Shown here one piece after another: positions 1 to 8,142 of a DNA stretch of 64,000 nt. Position numbers and translations under genes: made by a program. Numbering within the stretch: position 1 is the first letter of the stretch; each line of letters opens with the position of its first letter. This stretch comes from Thorsellia anophelis DSM 18579 (GTDB taxonomy: Bacteria > Pseudomonadota > Gammaproteobacteria > Enterobacterales > Thorselliaceae). The stretch lies in contig NZ_FOHV01000011.1 in NCBI RefSeq assembly GCF_900111395.1, positions 49,802 to 113,801 on the forward strand, read 5' to 3'. The notes below the pieces were generated by a model, which was not told the DNA's origin, did not search any database, and worked only from the letters and a program-made list of their open reading frames with translations.

Positions 1-118
1 AGCCAACTACTGATACGATAGACAATCCTATCAGTACTTTCGTTGCTAAAAAAATATCATAATACTTATAGATAACGAAAAAAATGACTAATGGTAAAAA
101 TTTAAATAACGATTTCAT
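1..118 (-). CDS. yciB: YciB/IspZ-type inner-membrane septation protein, N-terminal part only
   Basis: The minus strand from an ATG at 118 reads a hydrophobic N-terminus beginning MKSLFKFLPLVIFFVIYKYY, which matches the start of YciB (E. coli begins [20 protein letters not shown]). About 39 codons are visible before the gene leaves the window at base 1. YciB is a small polytopic inner-membrane protein linked to envelope and septum function. A purine-rich stretch (AGAAGAGA) lies about 10 bases upstream of the start. The remaining membrane segments are outside the window. Confidence 0.85.
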   Translation of the reverse strand, partial: MKSLFKFLPLVIFFVIYKYYDIFLATKVLIGLSIVSVVG

Positions 119-703
119 TTACTATATCTCTTCTAATAAGTAAGTGCGATTCCCTAGTATTAGCATTAGGTTACGCATTAGGTAATTACAAATAATTAAA
201 TTCTAAACTTTTAATTTATAACCACTGAAAATGTACAATCTTGTTAGTATATCAAAATCTAGATTACTCTGACTAATGTTCTTACGAAAACTTAATCATA
301 GGTAAGAATACAGCCTAATCTATAACCGATAAACACAACTTAGAATATCTTTTGAAATCTTTTAACTTAATCCACACCACAAGAAAGCATTATCGAAATA
401 GCATCTTTATAGGTATGTACAGGACTCTCTACTGTTGCAGTCTAACATCGGTTGTTATACCATGCTATTAAATTAAATAAACCCACATGGTTAATACGGA
501 TTAATTTAAACTCAATGGGTTATAGTGCATACTAATAAAAAGTAACGTTCAAACAGAATAAATTTCAATCTCTCCAAGTGATTAACTCGAACAATATTTT
601 ATAAGCCAATTAAGAAAGCGATGAGTAATATTATGGAGTGTATTAAAATATGGTTTACGGGTTTTTAGATGATTTAGCACGGTTTTTGTGATTTTAAAAT
701 GGA
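119..703. other. 585-base gene-free stretch between yciB and the SulP gene
   Basis: This AT-rich stretch holds the divergent promoters of yciB (minus) and the SulP gene (plus). No convincing ORF, RNA gene or strong hairpin was found. A short coding-like segment on the minus strand around 360-450 (reads SPVHTYKDAISIMLSCGVD then stop) could be a gene remnant, but I cannot identify it. Confidence 0.5.
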
Positions 704-2572
704 ATGATTATGGCAATACTGAATAAGCAATACCTTTTTCACCTTATGCCTGGATTGGCAAATCTGCTTAAATACCAACGTGGTTGGTTTAGTTATGACC
801 TTAGGGCTGGGCTCTCGGTTGCTGCGGTCGCATTACCCGTTGCTATTGCCTACGCTGAGCTAACGGGGGTTAGCCCCATTGTCGGGCTATACGCGTGTAT
901 ATTACCGATGATAGCTTACGCTATTTTTGGCTCATCAAGGCAGCTTATTATTGGGCCAGATGCTGCAACTTGTGCAATCATTGCTGCGGTTGTTGCACCT
1001 TTAGCGAAAGGTAACCCGCATATTTATCTGCAGCTAGTGATTATGATGACCATCATGACGGGGATCTGGTGTTTAATTGCCAGCAAACTCCATTTAGGGG
1101 CATTAGCCGATCTTCTATCCAGGCCAATTTTGACAGGACTATTAAATGGTGTTGCAATTACTATCATAACTGGGCAATTAAGCAAAGTAGTTGGATATGA
1201 AAGCTCTGCAAACCAACTCATAGAAAGAATCATTGAATTGCCTAGTGATATCTTAACAACCCATTGGCCAACACTCGCTACATCTATAGTCACGTTGCTA
1301 CTGCTACTTTTATTTAAACGATTGACACCTAAGCTCCCTGCCACTTTGATTGTGATGATTATTATGACAACACTTGCTGCATTTTTTGCAGAGAGAGTCG
1401 GTATTGAAGTCACTGGCAGATTTACTGATAAAGTAGAAGACATTGATATTAAAAATTTTCAACCTGGGTTATTACGTGATCTATTGGTTCCTTCGCTCAA
1501 TCTTGCTTTAGTAAGTTTCGTAAGTTTAATGTTAACAGCAAGAAGTTTTGCAAGTAAAAACCGCTATGAAATTGATGCGAATGCTGAATTTAGAGCATTA
1601 GGGATTGCTAATATTGTATCAGGTTTATCTCAAGGATTTGCAGTAAGTGGCGCTAGCTCTAGAACTGCAGTTAATGATAGTATAGGTGGAAAAACTCAGT
1701 TGGTTTCAATTATAGCGGCCCTATGTATTGCGTTTGTTCTTTTCTTTTTAACATCACCACTTCAATACATCCCCATCCCATCACTTGGAGTCGTCTTAAT
1801 TTTTGCTACATGGTCGTTAATTGATTTTAAATCAATCCGTAAACTCAGACGTCGAAACAAGGAAGCATTCATGCTTGCTGTTTTTACTGTTGTTATGGTT
1901 TTGCTTGTTGGCGTTATTGCCGGTATTGGTCTTGCTGTATTAGTGGGGCTAATGCAATTTTTAAGAATTATTTTCCGTCCAACAGAAAGTTTACTTGGTG
2001 CAGATGCTGACGGCCGTATCCATACATTAAGCAGAAGTGGTGTTGTAGAACCAATAAAAGATACAATTATCTATCGATTCAATTCTCCTTTAACTTATTT
2101 TAATGTTGCCTATTTTAAACGTCGAATTTTGCATTTAGTAGAAAATGAAAACACTGAAAACCAAGATTCTGTTAAATGGGTTGTAGTTGATGCGGTCTCA
2201 GCATTAACTCATCCAGATGTAAGTGTAATAGCAAGTCTAAAGGAATTGAAACAAGAACTTGCTGATGAAAACATCAGTATCTTACTTGCTGGCAGAAAAA
2301 CTGAACTCACTAAATGGTTAAGAATAGAAGAGAAAAAAAATAGTGACTGGTTACTTTTTCCTGATCTTTATTTAGCTGTAAGATATATTCAAAGTATTGA
2401 ACAAAGTACGGAAAATGAAATTAATCGTAAAGATGAAGGTGAAGTAAATGAACCTAGTACACTTGATCGTGCGATTGAAAATAGTAATGTCAATTTGCAA
2501 CTTGACCAAGATGATGAAATCACACATCCTTCTATTAATGAAGATTCAAATAATATCCCAAAAGAGGTATAA
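704..2572 (+). CDS. SulP-family inorganic anion transporter with STAS domain
   Basis: A 622-residue polytopic protein. The SulP transport domain covers roughly residues 25-430 with family-typical segments such as GLYACILP and GPDAATCAI near the N-terminus. A cytoplasmic STAS domain follows at about 445-565, and then an acidic, low-complexity tail of about 50 residues. SulP proteins move sulfate, bicarbonate, dicarboxylates or similar anions across the inner membrane; the substrate cannot be read from sequence, and this is not a close copy of E. coli DauA. The GGA ahead of the first ATG touches it, so the second in-frame ATG at 710 is at least as likely a start. The stop codon abuts the nfo start with no spacer, suggesting co-transcription and translational coupling. 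Confidence 0.88.
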   Translation: MIMAILNKQYLFHLMPGLANLLKYQRGWFSYDLRAGLSVAAVALPVAIAYAELTGVSPIVGLYACILPMIAYAIFGSSRQLIIGPDAATCAIIAAVVAPLAKGNPHIYLQLVIMMTIMTGIWCLIASKLHLGALADLLSRPILTGLLNGVAITIITGQLSKVVGYESSANQLIERIIELPSDILTTHWPTLATSIVTLLLLLLFKRLTPKLPATLIVMIIMTTLAAFFAERVGIEVTGRFTDKVEDIDIKNFQPGLLRDLLVPSLNLALVSFVSLMLTARSFASKNRYEIDANAEFRALGIANIVSGLSQGFAVSGASSRTAVNDSIGGKTQLVSIIAALCIAFVLFFLTSPLQYIPIPSLGVVLIFATWSLIDFKSIRKLRRRNKEAFMLAVFTVVMVLLVGVIAGIGLAVLVGLMQFLRIIFRPTESLLGADADGRIHTLSRSGVVEPIKDTIIYRFNSPLTYFNVAYFKRRILHLVENENTENQDSVKWVVVDAVSALTHPDVSVIASLKELKQELADENISILLAGRKTELTKWLRIEEKKNSDWLLFPDLYLAVRYIQSIEQSTENEINRKDEGEVNEPSTLDRAIENSNVNLQLDQDDEITHPSINEDSNNIPKEV

Positions 2573-3418
2573 ATGAAATTTATAGGTGCACATGTTAGTG
2601 CTGCAGGCGGGGTACAAAACGCGATTGAGAGAGCATTTCAAATTGGGGCAAATGCACTTGCTCTTTTTACAAAAAACCAAAGACAGTGGCATGCTCCTAA
2701 TCTATCACAACAAACTATTGATGAATTTACAAAAGCCTGTTTAAAATTCAATATTGATAAGCGATTTATCTTGCCGCATGATAGTTATTTAATTAATTTA
2801 GGCCATCCTGATTCTGATGCTTTAGCGAAATCAAGAGATGCTTTTATTGATGAAATGCAAAGAGCAGAACAATTAGGTCTGTCATTGCTAAATTTTCATC
2901 CAGGCAGCCATTTAAATAAAATTACACCTGATGAATCGTTAAAAAAAATATCGGATTCAATCAATATCGCTCTTGAAGCAACACAATCTGTAACCGCTGT
3001 AATTGAGAACACCGCAGGTCAAGGAACAAACCTTGGTTATCAATTTGAACATCTCGCTCAAATAATTGATGGTGTCGAAGATAAAAGTCGTGTTGGTGTT
3101 TGCATTGATACTTGTCACGCATTTGCTGGTGGCTATGATCTTAGAACAATCTCTGATTGCGAAAAAACTTTTTCCGCATTTGATAAAATTGTCGGTTTTG
3201 AATATTTAAAAGGTATGCATCTGAATGATGCAAAAAGTGAATTTGCAAGCAGAGTTGATAGACATCATAGCCTAGGTCAAGGTAACATCGGGGAAGTTCC
3301 TTTTATTTATATCATGAAAGATAAACGATTTGACAACATTCCTTTAATTTTAGAAACCATCGACCCGGATATTTGGAAAGAAGAAATCTTATGGCTAAGA
3401 TCACATATCCCAGCCTAA
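2573..3418 (+). CDS. nfo: Endonuclease IV (AP endonuclease)
   Basis: 281 residues, colinear with E. coli Nfo. It cleaves the phosphodiester bond 5' to abasic sites and trims damaged 3' ends in base excision repair, using a three-zinc site in a TIM barrel. All zinc ligands are in place with E. coli numbering: H69, H109, E145, D179, H182, H216, D229, H231 and E261. The start codon directly follows the stop of the upstream SulP gene and its ribosome site (AAAAGAGGT) lies inside that gene's end. An imperfect hairpin at 3429-3457 follows the stop but has no T-run. Confidence 0.97.
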   Translation: MKFIGAHVSAAGGVQNAIERAFQIGANALALFTKNQRQWHAPNLSQQTIDEFTKACLKFNIDKRFILPHDSYLINLGHPDSDALAKSRDAFIDEMQRAEQLGLSLLNFHPGSHLNKITPDESLKKISDSINIALEATQSVTAVIENTAGQGTNLGYQFEHLAQIIDGVEDKSRVGVCIDTCHAFAGGYDLRTISDCEKTFSAFDKIVGFEYLKGMHLNDAKSEFASRVDRHHSLGQGNIGEVPFIYIMKDKRFDNIPLILETIDPDIWKEEILWLRSHIPA

Positions 3419-4026
3419 ACTTTGAACTCTCAGCGCGATGATAACGATCGTACTGAGCCATAATTAAGCCATTAACTCTAAATGCCAGAGCTATGATGGC
3501 AAGTTTTAAATTATCTTTCCGCGAAGCATTGCATTAACAAGTACTAATTTATAACGACATATGCATAAAATTAACTTTACTAGTTCTTAGGCGAAAATAA
3601 TTATCTTTAAAAGAACGATTGATTCTAAAAAAACATAATCGTTATTCAAATTACTTAAAAATTAGAGTTACAATATATTGAAGTTATTTCAAATTGCAGG
3701 AGCAGATATTACTACGCTTGCCATTCAGTAGGCGTCAAGTAATGCTAAAACCTGCATCTTGATTTCCATTGAGTATAGTATAAGAAGTGAGCTGTTCAGA
3801 GTGTTAACACTAGGGCATTTTAGCCCCCTCTTTTAGCTATGTTAAACAAACTTATATGGTAATCGCATTAATGTAAACATTAATTTCGTTCGTTCATTAA
3901 TATATTGTTTCCTAATTTGACTATTTATCATACCGAATAGGGGGTATTAAAAAGTATACTTCATTCAAGTTGTGCTCACTTACCCAATTTTCTTAGACTC
4001 TAAATCGACTCATATTGAAAGTTAAA
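3419..4026. other. About 600-base gene-free stretch between nfo and the hipBA-like operon
   Basis: No ORF with supporting features. It contains an imperfect hairpin just after nfo (3429-3457), a nested inverted-repeat element at 3695-3756, a perfect 12-base palindrome AGTGTTAACACT at 3800-3811, and a small GGGC/GCCC hairpin at 3813-3826 followed by CCTCTTTT. It looks like decayed accessory DNA upstream of a mobile-type toxin-antitoxin module. Confidence 0.5.
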
Positions 4027-4073
4027 ATAGGAATATATTCCCACTTTAAGTGCATTAATGGTATTATAGCCCC
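4027..4073. promoter_or_regulatory. Probable HipB operator pair upstream of hipBA
   Basis: Two inverted repeats whose starts are 30 bases apart lie 45-90 bases before the hipB start: GGAATATATTCC at 4030-4041 (perfect palindrome) and GGTATTATAGCCCC at 4060-4073 (degenerate). HipB-type antitoxins autorepress through paired palindromes here. The same pair with the same 30-base spacing recurs after hipA. Confidence 0.65.
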
Positions 4074-4117
4074 TATATATTTAAATTTGCTATTTTTAAA
4101 TAAATTAGGAAAAGGAT

Positions 4118-4420
4118 ATGACAAAACGTAATCTTCACTCTGTTTTATTTCCCAAACAAAGGCAGATATTGGCACAATTTGGAGAAGACTTATTATTAGC
4201 AACAAAACGACGCAAATTGACCAAGAAACTGATTGCACAAAGAACTGGATTTGATGTCAAAACCATAAATAAAGTTTTTGCAGGTGACCCTGGCGTAGCT
4301 ATTGGGACATATTTAAAGGTTATGTCTATTCTAGGTATGGATGCAAATTTTCAAGAACTTGCAGCTAAAGATGAGGTTGGCATAAAACTACAAAATATTA
4401 TGTTGTTGGGTGAAAAATAA
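4118..4420 (+). CDS. HipB-like XRE-family antitoxin/repressor
   Basis: 100 residues with a helix-turn-helix of the XRE/Cro type at about residues 26-80 (segment KKLIAQRTGFDVKTINKVF). Such small proteins upstream of hipA neutralise the HipA kinase and repress the operon. AGGAAAAGG provides a strong ribosome site 4 bases before the ATG. The stop codon TAA shares its last base with the ATG of the next gene, the overlap expected of a translationally coupled antitoxin-toxin pair. Palindromic operators sit just upstream. Confidence 0.85.
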   Translation: MTKRNLHSVLFPKQRQILAQFGEDLLLATKRRKLTKKLIAQRTGFDVKTINKVFAGDPGVAIGTYLKVMSILGMDANFQELAAKDEVGIKLQNIMLLGEK

Positions 4421-5670
4421 TGAGCTCACAAATTATTGAAGTTTATGCCGATTGGATAGTTAACAGCCCACCTATTTTAATAGGTGAACTGAAATATAGC
4501 CACTCAAACCGAGGTGGAATATTTAGCTTCAGATATGATAGCGAATTTCTGAAATCGCCTCATTGCTTACAAATAGACCCAATGTTAGATTTATATGCGG
4601 GCGATTTGTACAATGACTCAACAGATAGAAACTTTCGTGTATTTTTAGATTCATGCCCAGATAGATGGGGAAGAATACTTATGCAACGAAGGGCTGCCAT
4701 CGAATATAAATCTGGTAGAAGGCAGACAAGTATACTCACAGAGCTAGATTATTTATTAGGTGTGCACGATTCTTACCGGATGGGAGGTATCCGCTTTAAA
4801 TTAAAACAAGGGGATAGTTTTCTTGATAATAGCACAGATTTTTCTGCACCTCCAATCGCATCATTGCGCGAACTTGAGTATGCAGCTTTACAACTTGAAG
4901 CTGATAGTAATATTGATCGACCCGAATATTATCAATGGTTAAGTATGTTAATTTCTCCAGGGTCTTCACTAGGAGGCGCTAGACCAAAGGCATGTGTGAG
5001 GGATACGGATAATCATTTATGGATTGCAAAATTTCCAAATTTAAATGATACCGTTGATATGGGAGCTTGGGAGATGCTCGCTTACCAATTAGCAATTATG
5101 GCAAAAATTGAAATGTACCCATCCAGATTGCAAAAATTATCATCTATACATCATACATTTTTAACCAAGCGATTTGATAGAATAGGCAGTAACCGCATTC
5201 ATTTTTCATCTGCAATGACACAACTCAAATATTATGACGGGAATCATTCACATAAAGCAAGTTATTTGGAAATAGCAGAATTCCTTACGCGTTATGGAAC
5301 AAGAACATCAGAGGATTTATCACAACTTTGGCGAAGGGTAGTCTTTAATATCGCTATTTCAAATACGGATGATCATTTACGTAATCATGGTTTTTTACTT
5401 AATAACAAGGGATGGAAACTTTCACCTGCATTTGATTTGAATCCATCAATAGAAAAGCAAGGATTGCATCTCAATGTTACGGACAACGATAATTCATTAG
5501 ATTACGACTTAGCATTTGATACAATTGATTTTTATCATTTAAGTCTAGCTGAAGCTAATAAAATATATGATGAGGTTTTAGAATCAGTCAAAAATTGGCA
5601 GAAGATAGCAAATCAAATAGGAATTAGCCGAGCTGAACAATTAATTAAACAGGAGGCGTTCCGAATTTAA
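4420..5670 (+). CDS. hipA: HipA-family serine/threonine protein kinase (toxin)
   Basis: 416 residues. A HipA N-terminal subdomain (to about residue 120) is followed by the kinase-like HipA_C domain. Visible hallmarks are the phosphate-binding loop S182-S-L-G-G-A-R-P-K190, the TKRFDR segment near residue 250, the catalytic motif N315-T-D-D-H319 and the metal-site motif SPAFDLNP near 345. HipA toxins phosphorylate aminoacyl-tRNA synthetases (GltX for E. coli HipA), halting growth. The target here is unknown because the protein is divergent from E. coli HipA. All key motifs are intact, so the kinase is likely active. It overlaps hipB by one base. Confidence 0.9.
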   Translation: MSSQIIEVYADWIVNSPPILIGELKYSHSNRGGIFSFRYDSEFLKSPHCLQIDPMLDLYAGDLYNDSTDRNFRVFLDSCPDRWGRILMQRRAAIEYKSGRRQTSILTELDYLLGVHDSYRMGGIRFKLKQGDSFLDNSTDFSAPPIASLRELEYAALQLEADSNIDRPEYYQWLSMLISPGSSLGGARPKACVRDTDNHLWIAKFPNLNDTVDMGAWEMLAYQLAIMAKIEMYPSRLQKLSSIHHTFLTKRFDRIGSNRIHFSSAMTQLKYYDGNHSHKASYLEIAEFLTRYGTRTSEDLSQLWRRVVFNIAISNTDDHLRNHGFLLNNKGWKLSPAFDLNPSIEKQGLHLNVTDNDNSLDYDLAFDTIDFYHLSLAEANKIYDEVLESVKNWQKIANQIGISRAEQLIKQEAFRI

Positions 5671-5673
5671 ACA

Positions 5674-5722
5674 ATAGGAATATATTCCTATTATTTGAAT
5701 TAAAATGGTATTAATATCCCTA
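5674..5722. promoter_or_regulatory. Second copy of the HipB-type operator pair, downstream of hipA
   Basis: Immediately after the hipA stop lie GGAATATATTCC (5677-5688, within an 18-base perfect palindrome 5674-5691) and GGTATTAATATCC (5707-5719). The two starts are 30 bases apart, the same spacing as in the pair upstream of hipB. The first 15 bases and the GGTATTA core are identical between the two copies. Confidence 0.6.
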
Positions 5723-6132
5723 TTTTAAGCTTGTGACTGTAAAATATATATGTAGGATACATACTAAAACACCTTTTATATTATATTTCCAGATGAAACT
5801 TCAACGTTTTAAAGTTTTAATCTGACGCCATCTATTAATCTGATTCTTGCAGCGAATTTTTGTGTTCAGTCACTAATTTAACCCACCAATCGGGAATTTA
5901 ACATTAAAACACGACTTTTTCTTTGGTCAGAGTATCACCATCAGTATTTAAAGATACTCACTCTACAACATCCAAATGATTGCCTGTATTTAGTTGCACA
6001 CAATATTTTAATTAACTAACCCTACCATTGAGCTTTAAAATCCATTAAGTGAATTTGTAAATTTATGTGACGTTTTTTTCGATATCACCCTGCATTTTCG
6101 TACAAAAAGAAGCAAGCGGTAGCAAGAAAATA
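5723..6132. other. 410-base stretch with a possible decayed coding remnant
   Basis: No intact ORF. On the minus strand, 5835-5960 reads two coding-like bits, NTDGDTLTKEKVVF and IPDWWVKLVTEHKNSLQESD, separated by stop codons. This looks like a degraded gene but I do not recognise the family. The rest is AT-rich without clear signals. Confidence 0.35.
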
Positions 6133-6456
6133 TCACTGTTCTCGGTCATAGTTTTGTTTGCACCATGTATTAAAATTTTGTTTATCAAAATTAATGCAGT
6201 TATTATTTTTCTTTATAAACATATAGGTATTTTCAGCATCATTTAAAAAATAATAGTAATTAGCATTGTCTTCACCATATATCCAATATCCTCCAGAGCC
6301 TTCATCTATAACAGTAGGTTCAAAAAATAATATGTTGCTACGTTCAGGAATAAAATTCCCATCAATTATTAAAAGCAAACAAATAATCTGCATCACCTGA
6401 TAAAAAATAAAAATGAGGGCAGCATAGATTAAATACTTTATATATTTACTTTTCAT
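6133..6456 (-). CDS. Small hypothetical protein with one N-terminal membrane anchor
   Basis: 107 residues. A hydrophobic stretch at about residues 8-31 (LIYAALIFIFYQVMQIICLL) forms a signal-anchor. A polar, Tyr/Asn/Asp-rich domain follows (YWIYGEDNANYYYF near residue 60), which would face the periplasm. Two cysteines (near 87 and 99) could form a disulfide. I do not recognise the family. The ribosome site (CGGA, about 11 bases upstream) is weak. Proteins of this shape often occur as lone genes in accessory regions and sometimes act as immunity proteins, which here is only speculation. Confidence 0.5.
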   Translation of the reverse strand: MKSKYIKYLIYAALIFIFYQVMQIICLLLIIDGNFIPERSNILFFEPTVIDEGSGGYWIYGEDNANYYYFLNDAENTYMFIKKNNNCINFDKQNFNTWCKQNYDREQ

Positions 6457-6742
6457 AAAAATATAATTCCGTTAGATGTCAATACAGTTGTCACAAAATT
6501 TCATGCATTATGCTTTTATTTTTTCATTATACAAATGTAAAATCTTCCCATTCATAGGGGGATATATAAGAGAGATTAAGATTAAACAGGCCTGATCTAG
6601 TTCTAAATGTATATATTCACATACTAAGTCTTCCCGCAAAGTACGATTGCTGTCAAACAAATTTTCTGTTTTTTGACCTAAATTTTCATTTTCTACATCT
6701 GTTTTTTGTCAATTTTTGTTAGATTAAGGATAACTGAATCAA
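6457..6742. other. Gene-poor stretch with a start-less open frame
   Basis: On the minus strand a frame is open for about 66 codons (about 6508-6708) without a usable start codon near its beginning; it contains QKTENLFDSNRTLREDLVCE. It could be a truncated gene end upstream of the 107-residue protein gene, or chance. Otherwise AT-rich with no clear signals. Confidence 0.3.
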
Positions 6743-6952
6743 CTAACTTCTAATTGCGTTCTTTCTGTCTTTCAAATGATCAGCAAGGTTTATTTTCTCC
6801 ATTTGATATACTTGTTTTCTACAACACTGAAATACCGCTGTATCTTCCATCCTATAACACTAGGCAAGTGAGACATATCTTATGCTTTTATGTCTATTTT
6901 CTTCATTTTGCCAACCAATAAAGTCTTCGAATATTAGCTGACTACTCAAAGC
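6743..6952 (-). pseudogene. IS3-family transposase (OrfB) C-terminal remnant
   Basis: Minus strand, one frame from 6952 to the stop at 6743 reads FEDFIGWQNEENRHKSIRYV, then SLA, an in-frame TAG, and CYRMEDTAVFQCCRKQVYQM. This matches the C-terminal end of IS3-family integrase domains (consensus F..WYN..HRHSGIRYVTP..RH.G.D..IL..R..VY). The substitutions WYN to WQN and TPAQ to SLA-stop show an old, dead copy. No terminal repeats were recognised and the upstream part is not readable in frame, so only this fragment is supported. Confidence 0.65.
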
Positions 6953-7119
6953 CCATTTCCTTGTTGATACTATGCAAGGAATGTGATGATATAATATCTT
7001 GTATGTTCTGATTCTAACTAAACTTATAGTCTTAATTAAATTAATTATAAGTTTACTAGAGTTTTACGATAGTGTTATTATTTCAATTGCAAGAATTAAT
7101 TTAATGCAAAACTGCCTAT
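6953..7119. other. Short AT-rich spacer next to the IS3 remnant
   Basis: This may contain further unreadable sequence of the IS3-family copy. No signals are recognised. Confidence 0.3.
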
Positions 7120-7536
7120 TTATTCATTGAAATTAACATGCATAATTTTGATTTTAAAAGATTCTTCTTTAACTAAATATTCCTCAAAATTATCTTTTTT
7201 ATATTTCAAACTACCATCAAACTGCTCGTACTTTTCAAATCTATTTAATAAGAAAAAATCATCTATTTGCTTTAATGTTTCTTCGTTTTTTGTAAAAGTA
7301 ATTTTTGTGAATTCATCTAAAGAAGTACCATCTTGATATTTAGCTGAAATTTCGACATTTTTATAACTTACATGATTAACTAAGTCAATAACTTCTCCTG
7401 GTACATTAATGTAATAACACAAACTGCATTGATTATAATTTACCCACTCCCCTGTAAAAAATTTTATTACACAAAAAAAAGTGCTTATCGCGAACGAAAC
7501 GGATACTAAGACAATTAAAAATATTAACTTACGCAT
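7120..7536 (-). CDS. Small hypothetical protein with N-terminal signal/anchor
   Basis: 138 residues. It starts MRKLIFLIVLVSVSFAISTF, a clear signal peptide or membrane anchor, followed by a mostly polar domain with a Cys-x-x-Cys pair near residues 37-40 (CSLC) and charged C-terminal helices rich in Lys, Glu and Phe. The domain would lie outside the cytoplasm. I do not recognise the family. Neighbours are transposase remnants on both sides, so it is probably horizontally acquired cargo or an orphan. Confidence 0.5.
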   Translation of the reverse strand: MRKLIFLIVLVSVSFAISTFFCVIKFFTGEWVNYNQCSLCYYINVPGEVIDLVNHVSYKNVEISAKYQDGTSLDEFTKITFTKNEETLKQIDDFFLLNRFEKYEQFDGSLKYKKDNFEEYLVKEESFKIKIMHVNFNE

Positions 7537-7593
7537 TAATTTCTACTACCCCTAGGACTGAAAAAATATTTAAGGTTAAGTTGAAGTGATGTA

Positions 7594-7818
7594 ATGGACT
7601 CATCCCCTCTAACTCAACATTGTGGCAAAATATATACTCTATTAATAATTTCAGGTGAATACCTGAAAAAATACAGATGCATTGGTATTGATATGGCTAA
7701 AAATATTATACAAGTATGCGCTATAGTTCATAATGAAAAACGTTTTCTTAATAAAGACTTAAGTCGTGCAGAGGTCATTAAATTTTTTAATGGATGTGAA
7801 CCTTACTTAATTGGATAG
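7594..7818 (+). pseudogene. IS110-family transposase, N-terminal fragment
   Basis: The 74-codon frame carries, from about residue 27, YRCIGIDMAKNIIQVCAIV and later FLNKDLSRAEVIKFF, matching the start of IS110-family DEDD transposases (IGIDLAKNVFQV...), with the first catalytic Asp at residue 33 (about 7690). It ends at a stop right after PYLIG, where intact enzymes continue with a conserved ACG-containing motif. About 75% of the protein is missing. The first 26 codons do not align and the real start may be internal. Confidence 0.75.
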
Positions 7819-8142
7819 CGACTTATATTTTAATATTCTATCCTCATCTTAATACCTATCTCTACTATACCCCAGTATCTTAATGCTCAGCTAGGAATTA
7901 TTTAGCTAGTCTAAATGAGTTAAACAACTCAAAACTATACTTTGCCAAACTTTGCCAAAAATATCTGCAACAACCTTAGGCATCTCATATAATTATCTAA
8001 AAAAGTTGTACTTTCATTTGCAAATTTTTACGTATTTGTTACGATATTGCTTTATTGAAAATTAAGCGTAAAAATTACACGTTCAATTAAGTGTTTTTTC
8101 CTAAATTGATTTTTTAAACTAGCAAAAGGTATACACAAACAT
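7819..8142. other. Leader/promoter region of the TerC-CBS gene
   Basis: 324 bases, AT-rich. It contains a direct repeat ACTTTGCCAA at about 7938-7958. No ORF, and no yybP-ykoY-type manganese riboswitch fold could be recognised by eye. Confidence 0.4.

Noticed and set aside
3429..3457. Terminator after nfo
   Set aside because: An 11-base stem with one mismatch and one wobble pair exists but there is no T-run on either side, so it is noted only in the intergenic entry.
3993..4238. 81-codon minus-strand frame overlapping hipB
   Set aside because: It lies across the operators and the hipB coding start, and its protein is the antisense of hipB in part; hipB has the ribosome site and family match.
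7127..7336. 69-codon plus-strand frame
   Set aside because: Antisense of the 138-residue signal-anchor protein gene, with low-complexity Ser/Phe composition.
7819..8142. Possible manganese riboswitch ahead of the TerC-family gene
   Set aside because: TerC-type genes often have a yybP-ykoY riboswitch, but I could not find its conserved loops here by eye; a covariance-model search would settle it.
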